From the IMG/VR virus record IMGVR_UViG_3300030116_002552, positions 1-45,306 of that record: a DNA stretch of 45,306 nt. The stretch is one strand, 5' to 3'. The translations under genes were made by a program, and so were the position numbers. The DNA comes from a virus. Positions within the stretch are counted from its first letter, which is position 1. Every line of letters begins with the position of its first letter. The notes under the pieces are model-generated. The model saw only the letters and a list, made by a program, of their open reading frames with translations. It had not been told where the DNA came from and did no database searches. Below, piece after piece: positions 5,719 to 14,426 of this stretch.

Positions 5719-8025
5719 ATGGGTTACGATAAAATTCCAAGGCAAAAACTGCCTTTAAGACAAAAAACAAAAGATTGGAGAGAGAAATGTGTAGAAGCAT
5801 TTATTGATCTATCTAATGCGGGCATTGGTCACGCAAATCGCAAAGACGATATAAAAATATTATATGATTATTATAACGGTGTAATTGATGAGGCAGATTA
5901 CAATTACGTTTTAAAACCTTACGGTAAATCTCGCAAAAATTTTCCTTCAGAGATGCGTAATTATCCTATTATCAAACCCATAATTGATCTTCTCTTAGGT
6001 GAAAAATCTAAAAGACCTCTCAATTATACCGTTACAGTACAAAATGCTGACTCTGTTAGTATTAAAGAGCAGGCAAAAGTAGATGCTATCTATAAAAACC
6101 TACAATTACATTTTTTACAATCTGTACAAAATCAAGGATTAGATGTAGGAGTTGATCCTGAACAAGAAATAGAATTACCTAAGCATATTGCTGAAATGTT
6201 TGAAATGTCTTACGTAGACAATAGAGCTGTGTTAGGACAACAAGCATTAAATTACATTATGCAAGATCAAGAAGTGTATGATAAAATACAAAAAGCTTGG
6301 TTTCATTATTTAGTATCTGGAGAAGTTTACACACATAGAGGTGTACGAAATGGAGAGCCTTTTTATGAGGTTCTTAATCCTATTGATGTAGATTATGATT
6401 TAGATCCAGATTTAGAATTTGTAGAAGATGGTGATTGGGCACTTGTACGTAAATATGTACATCCGTCTACAGCTATTGATCATTACTATGAAAGTTTAAC
6501 AGAACAACAAGTTATGGAGCTTGAAGAACCTAGACATCATGAAAATGATATAGGATTTTTATATGCTAATAACGCAGGAAGAGATGCAAATGCATACAGA
6601 AATAGGTTAATAGAAGTTGTAAATGTATATTGGAAATCTAGAAAAAAGATTGGGTTTTTATCATACATGGATATGGACACAGGGGCTATAGAAGAGGTAG
6701 AGGTAGATGAAAGCTTTAGAATGCCTGCAGAAATGAAAGCTGCTGGAGCTAAATTACAATGGCTTTGGGTAAACGAGGTATGGGAAGGTACTAGAATTGA
6801 TGGAAGGTTTTATATAAATATGAATCCTATACCAAACCAAAGAATATCTTTAGATAACCCATCAACATGTAAATTACCTATTAATGGTAGAAGATATTCT
6901 GACATAAATGCTTCAAATATATCTTTAGTAAAACTTGGTATACCATATCAGTTAAATTACAATATTTATAAGTACAGATTAGAACTTGCTATTGCAAGAA
7001 GTAAAGATATTATTGCACAGTTTGATATAAACATGATTCCTAAGAAATGGGACATGGATAAATTTATGTATTACGTTGAAGGTACGGGTATAGCTTGGGT
7101 AGATTACAACAAAGAAGGAATACAACTCAACCCACAGCATCAATCCGTACTGGATATGTCTATTAAGACAATACAGCAATACATTACACTGCTAGAATCT
7201 ATTTTAGTAGAATGGGAAAAAATATCTGGTGTATCTAGACAAAGACAGGGTACAATTGGTGCATATGAAGGTAAAGCAAGTTCACAACAGGCTATTTTAC
7301 AATCATCTCATATTACAGAAGATTTATTCCGTAAGTTTGAAAGATTAGAGCAACGAGACTTCCAAGCATTGTTAGATTATTCTAAAGAAGCGTGGCATAC
7401 AGGAAAGAAAACTATGTATGTAATGCCTGACGGTACTACAGATTTCCTAGATATTAACTCTTTAGAACATATGGAATCTAATTATGGTATATATGTTTCT
7501 GACGCAGGTAAAGATCAAGAAAAACTTACAAACTTAAAGAATCTTACACAAGCTATGATGCAAAATGGTGCTAAACCATCTGTTATTGCAGAAATGTTAG
7601 ATTCTGACAGCTTTACACAAATTAAAAAGAATCTTAAGTCTGCAGAAAAAGCTCAAGAAGAATTAGAGGCTGCACAACAAGAGGCGCAACAACAACAAGC
7701 ACAGCAACAGTTAGAAGCGGCTCAAATGGAGAAAGAAGCAGAAAGTTTAGAAAGAGAAAAAGACAGACAAAAAGATATTGAAATTGCTTTAATAAATGCA
7801 GAGTCTAAAAAAGATCAAGAAGGTTATTCTCTTAACTTAGAAAAAATGATTAAAGATTTTGAAATTAAAAACAGAGAGCTTGATATTAAAGAGCAAGAAC
7901 TTATGGAAAAATCTAGATCTTCTCAAAGTCAAGAAGATATAAACAGAGAAGCAAATCAAGTTAAACGAGAAGATAGTATATTAAAAGCTGATACCGCTAG
8001 ACAGAATGCTAACAAACGAGACTAG
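5719..8025 (+). CDS. Portal protein
   Basis: The 768-aa product follows TerL and has the size of the long portals of crAss-like and P22-like podoviruses. The N-terminal half holds portal-like segments: RKNFPSEMRNYPIIKPIIDLLLGEKSKRP (about 75-103), and VLNPIDVDYDLDPDLEFVEDGDW in the wing region. A helical stem region contains VEWEKISGVSRQRQGTIGAYEGKASSQQAILQSS. The last 130 residues are a Gln/Glu-rich coiled coil (LEAAQQEAQQQQAQQQ and beyond), which would form a long barrel or core-contacting tail. It forms the dodecameric DNA entry vertex and binds TerL, the scaffold and ring proteins. The C-terminus overlaps the next gene by 20 bp. Confidence 0.85.
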   Translation: MGYDKIPRQKLPLRQKTKDWREKCVEAFIDLSNAGIGHANRKDDIKILYDYYNGVIDEADYNYVLKPYGKSRKNFPSEMRNYPIIKPIIDLLLGEKSKRPLNYTVTVQNADSVSIKEQAKVDAIYKNLQLHFLQSVQNQGLDVGVDPEQEIELPKHIAEMFEMSYVDNRAVLGQQALNYIMQDQEVYDKIQKAWFHYLVSGEVYTHRGVRNGEPFYEVLNPIDVDYDLDPDLEFVEDGDWALVRKYVHPSTAIDHYYESLTEQQVMELEEPRHHENDIGFLYANNAGRDANAYRNRLIEVVNVYWKSRKKIGFLSYMDMDTGAIEEVEVDESFRMPAEMKAAGAKLQWLWVNEVWEGTRIDGRFYINMNPIPNQRISLDNPSTCKLPINGRRYSDINASNISLVKLGIPYQLNYNIYKYRLELAIARSKDIIAQFDINMIPKKWDMDKFMYYVEGTGIAWVDYNKEGIQLNPQHQSVLDMSIKTIQQYITLLESILVEWEKISGVSRQRQGTIGAYEGKASSQQAILQSSHITEDLFRKFERLEQRDFQALLDYSKEAWHTGKKTMYVMPDGTTDFLDINSLEHMESNYGIYVSDAGKDQEKLTNLKNLTQAMMQNGAKPSVIAEMLDSDSFTQIKKNLKSAEKAQEELEAAQQEAQQQQAQQQLEAAQMEKEAESLEREKDRQKDIEIALINAESKKDQEGYSLNLEKMIKDFEIKNRELDIKEQELMEKSRSSQSQEDINREANQVKREDSILKADTARQNANKRD

Positions 8026-9544
8026 AAGACAATTACTCAATAGAGCAAAAGCTGCGCAGTTTCCAGGAAGTATTTTGGAAGTATATAGAGCTGCTGAACA
8101 AGGTATAGATATACTAGCTGACCATGAAGCGCAAATGCAACAACAAATGCAAGTTGCGCAAACTCCACAAGAACAACAAACAGGGTTAAGAGAGGAACAC
8201 GCGCGTGGAAATACGCAGGCGTCTATGGCTTTTCCTAATGTACAACCAGGGCAATCATTTAACACTGTTGGAATGAAAGCTCCTATAAATGTAGATAAAT
8301 ATGACAACCAAGGACACTTGGTAGAATCGTACAAAAACGTTCCTCCAGGAATTCAAGACCTTCCTACAGGACCTTACGAAGGAACTGTAATAGAAACGCC
8401 TGCAGAGTATCAAGAAGGTGGATTTGTTACAGTAACAAATGAGCCTACATATGAACAAAAAATAAAAGATACTACTGGCAAACTTAAAAATTTAGAGGCA
8501 AAAATTAATAAAAGTTTAGGATCTCCTATGGCAGATTCTTTTAATTACTCAGTAATACCTGAAGAACAAATAAGAGAGGCTATGGTGAACGATGGGGAAG
8601 TTAGGGATGCATTAAGACATACAGCAGCAGGTTATAAAACCTCAAAAGCAATAGAAAAGAAAGTAAAAAATGTTCCTTACATTGGTGGATTTTTAGATAA
8701 AATAGGAGCAGACAAACTTGCAGGATTTGTAGGCTCTAATGTTTTAGGAGCGGGTCATGAGGCTATAGGTTATCTAACATCTAAAGATTGGAGAGATCCA
8801 AGGGTAATAGCTGAAGAAGCTTATGAAGATATGTATAATAATTTTATGGGTACAAAAGTGGCATTGTCTGGAAATAAATCTGAAGATGATGATATGAGAA
8901 AAATACTTAGTTTACAACAACAAGGTAAATTAAAAAAAGGACGAGTATACATAGAAGATAAAGATTACTCTAGTAAAGGTTTTCAAAAAGGTGGATTTGA
9001 AGACTTGAGTCAAACAAATTACAAACAAGATTTTGAAAATGCCTACATATCTAATTTTAAAGCTCAAAAAGAACAGGCGCCTAAAGATTTTAAAAAAAGA
9101 TTAAGAATTCCAGAAAGTAGTGGTGGTGTTAATATGATTAATCCTACAAGTACTGCTACAGGATTTTATGGTCAATTATTTAGTGAAATAAAAGATATGC
9201 CAGAATTAAAAGGTATAACTAGAGAAGAATTTGCAGCTGACACTACTTTGCAAAATCAATTACTAGATATGAGATGGAGAGGAGATATTCCTGGCGTAAG
9301 AGGTCTTAAAGATAATGTTAAACATTATAGAGAAAAGTATTCAGAACAGGCTAAAGATTTTACTGATAATGAACTTGCAGCGTTATCTCATTTTTTAGGA
9401 AGACAAGGCGGTAGAAAATATTTTGCTTCTATTAGAGATAATAAATCTTTTAAAGTTCCTGGAGTGAATAAAACTCCAGAAGAATATATAAAAGAATATA
9501 GAAAAGGCAAAAAAAGAGGTGGCTATAGACCAAGATTTTTGTAA
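8006..9544 (+). CDS. Internal virion protein with lytic-transglycosylase-like C-terminal domain
   Basis: 512 aa. The N-terminal 60 residues are helical and Gln-rich (ILADHEAQMQQQMQVAQ). Two Q-x-G-G motifs follow: YQEGG at 135-139 and FQKGG at 326-330. From about residue 365 the protein resembles a lysozyme/transglycosylase fold: E370-S-S-G-G carries the candidate catalytic Glu, followed by MINPTSTATGFYGQLF, the hallmark N-P-x-S-x-A-x-G stretch, then helices with ALSHFLGRQGGRKYF. Phages carry such domains inside the virion to cut peptidoglycan during DNA ejection. Position between portal and scaffold fits an ejected core protein. The catalytic role is inferred from motif order; the QxGG motifs may be processing sites. 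Confidence 0.65.
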   Translation: MLTNETRRQLLNRAKAAQFPGSILEVYRAAEQGIDILADHEAQMQQQMQVAQTPQEQQTGLREEHARGNTQASMAFPNVQPGQSFNTVGMKAPINVDKYDNQGHLVESYKNVPPGIQDLPTGPYEGTVIETPAEYQEGGFVTVTNEPTYEQKIKDTTGKLKNLEAKINKSLGSPMADSFNYSVIPEEQIREAMVNDGEVRDALRHTAAGYKTSKAIEKKVKNVPYIGGFLDKIGADKLAGFVGSNVLGAGHEAIGYLTSKDWRDPRVIAEEAYEDMYNNFMGTKVALSGNKSEDDDMRKILSLQQQGKLKKGRVYIEDKDYSSKGFQKGGFEDLSQTNYKQDFENAYISNFKAQKEQAPKDFKKRLRIPESSGGVNMINPTSTATGFYGQLFSEIKDMPELKGITREEFAADTTLQNQLLDMRWRGDIPGVRGLKDNVKHYREKYSEQAKDFTDNELAALSHFLGRQGGRKYFASIRDNKSFKVPGVNKTPEEYIKEYRKGKKRGGYRPRFL

Positions 9545-9609
9545 TAAGTGTTATACAATAATGACAACTTTGAAAAAATAAAAACTATAAAAAATATTAA
9601 TATAAATCG

Positions 9610-9617
9610 TATTTTTG
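9610..9617 (+). promoter_or_regulatory. Bacteroidota-type -7 promoter box TATTTTTG
   Basis: TATTTTTG, identical to the box before the portal gene, lies in the 96-bp gap ahead of the scaffold candidate. The ATG is at 9641, leaving a leader of roughly 19-20 nt. No TTTG lies at -33 spacing (the nearest, 9569-9572, is 37 bp away). Confidence 0.5.
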
Positions 9618-9640
9618 TAACTTAATAAAACTAAATATAT

Positions 9641-10735
9641 ATGGACCCAAATGAAAAAATACAATTGGATGACATTACCTTTGACGATGTAATCGCAGGT
9701 GATGGAGTTGAGACAGTCAGTATTGATGATACTACTGAAACAAAAACTGAAGAAACTACAAAAGAAACTACAGAAGAAGTAGTAGATGAGGTAGAAGAAA
9801 CAGAAGAAGAAGAAATAGAAGAAGAGGATGACGACGAAGAGTATGAAGAAGATGAAAATGATAATGATGACGACGTTGAACCTTCTGAAAAAAATGACTC
9901 TGTAGTAGGAGAAATATTGGAATCTTTAGGATATGAAGTTGAAGAGGATTATCCTGATACTGCAGAAGGACTTGCAGAGTTAACAAAAGATGTTGCCTCT
10001 AGAATGGCAGATGATAGACTCGACGAAGTTTTAGAAGCATTTCCTCTAGTAAAAGATCATTTACAATATGTACTAGCTGGAGGGCAATCGCAAGATTTTA
10101 TGCAAGCGCATGATCCTAATTTAGATTACAATGCGTTTACACTTGCGGAAGATGATACAAGAAGTCAGAAAGCAATACTATCTGACTATTTTAAAGTAAA
10201 AGGTCATGATAATGACTTTATAAATGAAATGCTGGAAGATTATGAAGATTCTGGCAAATTGCATGGTAAGGCAGAAGCTGCTCGACAAGCTTTAGGTAAA
10301 GCACAAGAACAGCGAAATGCGCAGTTGGTTGAACAGCAAAATCAAATGAGACACCAACAAATGCAAGAACAAGAAGCGTTTTGGAATGGAGTTGCTGATA
10401 CGATTAAAGAATCAAAAGAGTTTGCAGGATTACAAGTTCCAGAGCGTGAGAAAAGTAAGTTTTTTAACTACCTTTCTCAACCAGTGTCTAGAGATGGACG
10501 CACACAACGTGATTTAGATCATGCTGAAGCAGACATGGATGTAAAACTAGCAATAGATTACTTAATGTTTAAAGGTTTTAACTTGGATACAATTATTGAC
10601 AAAAAAGCTAAAACTAAGCAGACTAAATCCCTAAGAGATAAAATTGCCAAAAACGAAGCATCTGTTAAAAGTGCTCGTAAGGCCTCTAGGTCAAAAAAGT
10701 CTTTTGATATAGATGATTTAGATCTTAGTATATAA
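9641..10735 (+). CDS. Putative scaffolding / capsid assembly protein
   Basis: The 364-aa product has an extremely acidic, low-complexity N-terminal third (residues about 30-100 rich in Glu and Asp), a helical middle with Gln-rich coiled coil (QALGKAQEQRNAQLVEQQNQ) and a basic C-terminal region (about 320-360, many Lys/Arg/Ser), ending IDDLDLSI. Acidic N-terminus, helical core and basic C-terminal capsid-binding tail directly before the major capsid gene is the usual profile of a scaffolding protein. It has its own promoter and a small stem-loop before the capsid gene. No protease motif is seen. The role is inferred from composition and position. Confidence 0.65.
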   Translation: MDPNEKIQLDDITFDDVIAGDGVETVSIDDTTETKTEETTKETTEEVVDEVEETEEEEIEEEDDDEEYEEDENDNDDDVEPSEKNDSVVGEILESLGYEVEEDYPDTAEGLAELTKDVASRMADDRLDEVLEAFPLVKDHLQYVLAGGQSQDFMQAHDPNLDYNAFTLAEDDTRSQKAILSDYFKVKGHDNDFINEMLEDYEDSGKLHGKAEAARQALGKAQEQRNAQLVEQQNQMRHQQMQEQEAFWNGVADTIKESKEFAGLQVPEREKSKFFNYLSQPVSRDGRTQRDLDHAEADMDVKLAIDYLMFKGFNLDTIIDKKAKTKQTKSLRDKIAKNEASVKSARKASRSKKSFDIDDLDLSI

Positions 10736-10745
10736 TTGACTAACC

Positions 10746-10764
10746 TTCAAGGCGACTTGAATTT
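10746..10764 (+). terminator. Small stem-loop ahead of capsid gene
   Basis: TTCAAG/CTTGAA (10746-10751 with 10756-10761) encloses a GCGA (GNRA-type) tetraloop, with TTT following. It is too weak for a full terminator. It may be an attenuator, an RNA-stabilising element or a processing site just upstream of the capsid cistron. Confidence 0.35.
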
Positions 10765-10793
10765 AGTATATAACTTTTTAAAATGATAATGAA

Positions 10794-12245
10794 ATGAGCA
10801 ATGGAACTAACATAAGCGTACAAAAAACGTTTTATAATGATTCGCAAATGACTGACATGAACAGTCTAGCAAACGCGTTGTTGTCTAAGCCTACTGAATT
10901 ATCTCCTATCATTACTCATTTGGCGGGTAAAGATGATAAACGATTCCCATTATCTTTCTTAACAGAAGGTGTTGGTAACGTAAAATCAATTGATCGCCTT
11001 GAGTACGAATACCGTGTGGCAACGCACCGCAGGAGAACTAGACCAGTAGCGGCTGCGCCAACAACTACTACCAACTTGGGACTTGGTGGTTCTACGTTTG
11101 AAGTAACTTTCCCAGACAAAAACTTTGTATTTCCATACGTACTAGTATCTCAAACAGGGGTACAAGCTCGTATTATGAAAGAACCAATGCAGGCTTCTGC
11201 TTCAACTGGTTGGGTTTATACTTTACAATTAGTAAATCCTGATCCAGCAGCAACTATGCCAGCAGCTGACGTTGCAGCAGGTTCTTTGTTTGCACAAATG
11301 TTTGCTCCTGTAGGAGTTGATTTCTCTCGTGGAAACGCTTCTAATTGGGAAACTCCAGGTAAAGTAAGAAACAAACTAACTACAGTTCGTAAATCTTACC
11401 ACATGTCTGGTAATGCTAAAGATTTTGTAGCAGAGTTTTCTCTACCAACTAAAGGTGGATCTACTACTAAACTTTGGATGGATTATGAAGAGTACTTACA
11501 CATGCTTGACTTTAAAGAAGAGTGTGAAATGTACTACTGGTACGGGCAAAAGACTTATGATTCTAATGGTATAACAACTATGAAGGATGAAAACGGTCAG
11601 CCTGTAATCGTTGGTCCTGGTTTATTAGAGCAAATTGTTGAAACAGACACTTACTCTACAATGACTGAGACTAAACTTAAAAATATTATCGGTGATTTAT
11701 TCTACGGAATGACTGACGCATCTCAAAAGCAAGTTACTTTGTACACAGGTACAGGTGGTGCTCGTGAGTTTGATGAAGCTCTTAAAAATCACTTCTCAGG
11801 AACAGCTGGTTCTTGGAAAGTTGGTGGAGAGAACAGATTCATTACTGGCTCTGGTCGTTCACTTGGTTTAACAGGATACTTCACTTCATACGAGCATGTT
11901 GATGGACACGTGGTTAATGTGGTAAAATTACCAATTTTTGATCATGGTGCTGTTGCTCAAGCTCGTGCAAAGCATCCTACTACGGGTTATTCTTTAGAAT
12001 CTTATCGTATGGTATTTGTTGATCAGTCAAACTATGACGGACAAAATAACCTACAGATGATTTCTAAGAAAGGCCGTGAAGCAATGAGATGGTGTGTTGC
12101 TGGTTCTGTAGTACCAAGAGGTTTCTCTGCTACAGATACAAGAGCATCTGACGTTGACGGTGCAAGCGTACACATGTTAAAAACAGCTGGTATCGCGCTT
12201 AAGCGTTTTGATACTTCGCTTGACATTACATGCGTCGCTTCTTAA
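10794..12245 (+). CDS. Major capsid protein
   Basis: The 483-aa product follows the scaffold candidate and is flanked by stem-loops. Its codon use differs from its neighbours: many CGT Arg, TTC Phe, TAC Tyr and AAC Asn codons, as expected for the most highly expressed gene. The sequence has features of HK97-fold capsids: a helical N-terminal arm (NDSQMTDMNSLANALLSKPTE), a beta-rich E-loop/P-domain region (GSTFEVTFPDKNFVFPYVLV), a spine helix region with DYEEYLHMLDFKEECEMYYWYG, and a C-terminal A-domain with GREAMRWCVAGSVVPRGF. The size suits crAss-like capsid proteins. I identify it mainly by position, size and codon bias; no single diagnostic motif is visible. A near-promoter TAACTTTT (10771-10778) lies upstream. 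Confidence 0.85.
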   Translation: MSNGTNISVQKTFYNDSQMTDMNSLANALLSKPTELSPIITHLAGKDDKRFPLSFLTEGVGNVKSIDRLEYEYRVATHRRRTRPVAAAPTTTTNLGLGGSTFEVTFPDKNFVFPYVLVSQTGVQARIMKEPMQASASTGWVYTLQLVNPDPAATMPAADVAAGSLFAQMFAPVGVDFSRGNASNWETPGKVRNKLTTVRKSYHMSGNAKDFVAEFSLPTKGGSTTKLWMDYEEYLHMLDFKEECEMYYWYGQKTYDSNGITTMKDENGQPVIVGPGLLEQIVETDTYSTMTETKLKNIIGDLFYGMTDASQKQVTLYTGTGGAREFDEALKNHFSGTAGSWKVGGENRFITGSGRSLGLTGYFTSYEHVDGHVVNVVKLPIFDHGAVAQARAKHPTTGYSLESYRMVFVDQSNYDGQNNLQMISKKGREAMRWCVAGSVVPRGFSATDTRASDVDGASVHMLKTAGIALKRFDTSLDITCVAS

Positions 12246-12286
12246 CGAGGCATTAATTTGCGTCTATATATTGGTTTTTTATTGAG

Positions 12287-12312
12287 GTTGTGGGGGAGTA
12301 ATCCCCCGCGAT
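12287..12312 (+). terminator. Stem-loop after the capsid gene (attenuator)
   Basis: A 6-bp GC-rich core stem GGGGGA/TCCCCC (12292-12297 with 12302-12307) closes a GTAA (GNRA-type) tetraloop, and weaker outer pairs extend it. It is followed by a T-rich but broken tract (ATTTCAATTTT). It lies 46 bp past the capsid stop. Because no strong promoter follows, partial read-through into the next gene is likely, giving much more capsid mRNA. Confidence 0.65.
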
Positions 12313-12378
12313 TTCAATTTTAAAATATTGGGGAGTTATTCTTTACATCCATTATTAAAACTTTAAAAGAACTAAATT

Positions 12379-13191
12379 ATGAACAAAACAGTTTATTTAA
12401 GAAGAAAGCCTTTAGAAGGCTACCTTCCAAAAGAGGTGCGAGCTGAGGCAACAACAAAACTTAGCAGTGTTTATGTAAATAGACAACCTTTGAAAGGATT
12501 TAATCCTGAAGAAGAAAAAAAGTTTATGCAAGAAATACTAGATGTTAGTCCTGAACATGTTGAATGGCCAAAACACTCTAAAAAATTCTGGGCAGAACTT
12601 ACAATTCCTGTAGGATTTACAGGAGTGCAACTTGAGATAGGAATGAATGAAGATGGTACACCCATAAGTATTATGGATTATATCAAATACAGATTTGCAC
12701 TAGCTCATCCATATGTCGCTTTAACAAAAGGGGAAATGGAAAAAGATGCAACAAAAAGGTTTTATATTCAAGATCTTACTAGAGAAGATAAGGATAAAAA
12801 CAATGAAATCCAGTTTAGAAAAGACGCTGATAAAGAATTTATTAAGTTGTCATCTAACCCAAAAAATATGGCAAGAGTTCTAAGGTTGTTAACTAGCAGC
12901 AATCCTGCAAGAATGACCTCTGATCAGATTGAAAACGCTCTTTATGAGTTTAAGAGTAAGAATCCTAAAAAATTCTTACGAGTTGCAACTGATAAGAATC
13001 TTGAAATGAAAGCAGAAATTGACGAAATGGTTTCAGCTGGAGTTTTACGTAAGATTGGAAATCAAGTTATATTTATTGATGAAGTTCTTGGCGATACAAT
13101 GGAAGACACAGTTGTACATTTAAAAGACAAGAAAAATTCTGGAAAGTTGACAATATTAAGATCAAAACTAAAAGAATTAGCATTAAAATAA
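12379..13191 (+). CDS. Head protein, hypothetical, 270 aa
   Basis: Located directly after the capsid attenuator. The N-terminal region has two repeats of an R-K/Q-P-L-x-G-Y/F motif (RRKPLEGYLPKE near 8-19 and NRQPLKGFNPEE near 34-45), then a beta-rich core with HSKKFWAELTIPVGFTGVQLEIG, a MDYIKYRFALAHPYVAL segment, and a charged helical C-terminus that includes LTILRSKLKELALK. A similar order (a protein of this kind right after the major capsid) is, to my recollection, conserved in crAss-like phages. Role unknown; possibilities are a head-completion or capsid-associated factor. It ends 1 bp before the next ATG. Confidence 0.6.
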   Translation: MNKTVYLRRKPLEGYLPKEVRAEATTKLSSVYVNRQPLKGFNPEEEKKFMQEILDVSPEHVEWPKHSKKFWAELTIPVGFTGVQLEIGMNEDGTPISIMDYIKYRFALAHPYVALTKGEMEKDATKRFYIQDLTREDKDKNNEIQFRKDADKEFIKLSSNPKNMARVLRLLTSSNPARMTSDQIENALYEFKSKNPKKFLRVATDKNLEMKAEIDEMVSAGVLRKIGNQVIFIDEVLGDTMEDTVVHLKDKKNSGKLTILRSKLKELALK

Positions 13192-13192
13192 T

Positions 13193-14386
13193 ATGAACGT
13201 AGCAGAAATGCATATAGCTATTCAGCAAGGAGTGGATAAAATTAATTCACTCCAAGCTGATATGCTTTTACCAGAAGAGATAGATATTGAGCTTAATAAG
13301 GCTCAAAGAAAATTTATTAATCTTAAATACGGTAGAGGTAATAAATATGGTAAAGGTTTTGAGCAATCTCAAAAACGTATTGACGATATAAGAGTTCTTT
13401 TAACTGAAACTACATTAGCTGCTACATTTAAAGAACAACTAACTGATATATTTTATGTAGATACAGTAGAGTTTCCAACTGATTATATGTATTTAGTAAA
13501 TCAACGTTCTCTTGTTTTAATAAATAATTGTAATCCAATAACATTTTCTTTACAAGGTGGTGATGAAAGTTTAAGTTATTTTACAGTTGATTTAAATTGG
13601 GTTACAAAAGGTAATACAGGTTTTATCCACTCTCTAGTTATGAGAACTGATCCGTATGATCTTACTACTGCAAATTATTTAAATCAAACTATTTGGGAAA
13701 TTCCTGGAGGATTACAATTTCCACAAGATATAGAAGCATTTAGACTAGCTTTAATAGATCCTGACAATCTTGTAGCTCCTGGTTTTCAAATAGTGTGGGA
13801 ACAATACGGATCTTTAAATTTACCAGGACAATTTATTATAGCAGTAGATACTAATATGTATCCACAATTTAATTGGGATGGATCAGTTACAAATACTTAT
13901 ACAAACACAAACGATCTTACAACACTTGTTGCTGTAGATAGTTTAAACACACTAGAAGAAGCTGACATAGGTTTTGGCGTTCTTCCTTTATTTACTTATG
14001 GTCAATACGAGGCAGATATATATGATGATGCTAGAATTCCAACAACGTATACAAAAAAATTAAAAGTAGAAAATAAATTTGTGCAACAGGACGACGTTTT
14101 TACGTTATTAAATGATCCTTTTAATACAACAAAGTACACAAATCCATTAACTACTATACGAGCTAATAATATTGATATTTATACGAATGATATATTTATA
14201 ACAGAAAGCGTAAAAATATTATATATTAGACAACCCGATCAGATTTCACTATCTTTGGGGACTGACTGTGAGCTGTCAGAACATACACATCAAGAAATTG
14301 TAGATATGACAGTTAACAGTATTTTAGAGGGAATTAGTGACCCTCGATACCGATCTCAAAGCGTTGAGGTTGGCAAAAATGAATAA
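13193..14386 (+). CDS. Putative ring / head-tail connector protein
   Basis: The 397-aa protein opens with a helical region typical of head-tail adaptors (MNVAEMHIAIQQGVDKINSL..., then EEIDIELNKAQRKFINLKYG, residues about 28-47), followed by a beta-rich body (YFTVDLNWVTKG, QFIIAVDTNMYPQFNW) and a C-terminal helix (HTHQEIVDMTVNSILEGISDPRYRSQ). The N-terminal helical bundle with IELNKAQRKFI resembles adaptors that bind the portal. I recall related proteins in Bacteroidota podoviruses serving as ring proteins. The assignment is inference from layout and position, between head genes and decoration-like genes. Confidence 0.6.
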   Translation: MNVAEMHIAIQQGVDKINSLQADMLLPEEIDIELNKAQRKFINLKYGRGNKYGKGFEQSQKRIDDIRVLLTETTLAATFKEQLTDIFYVDTVEFPTDYMYLVNQRSLVLINNCNPITFSLQGGDESLSYFTVDLNWVTKGNTGFIHSLVMRTDPYDLTTANYLNQTIWEIPGGLQFPQDIEAFRLALIDPDNLVAPGFQIVWEQYGSLNLPGQFIIAVDTNMYPQFNWDGSVTNTYTNTNDLTTLVAVDSLNTLEEADIGFGVLPLFTYGQYEADIYDDARIPTTYTKKLKVENKFVQQDDVFTLLNDPFNTTKYTNPLTTIRANNIDIYTNDIFITESVKILYIRQPDQISLSLGTDCELSEHTHQEIVDMTVNSILEGISDPRYRSQSVEVGKNE

Positions 14387-14396
14387 TTATTAATTC

Positions 14397-14411
14397 GTGG
14401 CATAAAGCCAC
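14397..14411 (+). other. Small hairpin ahead of the 313-aa structural gene
   Basis: GTGGC/GCCAC (14397-14401 with 14407-14411) has an ATAAA loop, between the connector stop and the next ATG at 14427. No T-run follows directly, so it is unlikely to terminate. It could be an mRNA processing or stabilising hairpin ahead of a highly expressed virion gene. Confidence 0.35.
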
Positions 14412-14426
14412 AAAAACTTTATTAAA

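Noticed and set aside
9768-9986. Leu-rich leftward ORF
   Set aside because: Antisense shadow of the GAA/GAT-rich acidic tract of the scaffold candidate.
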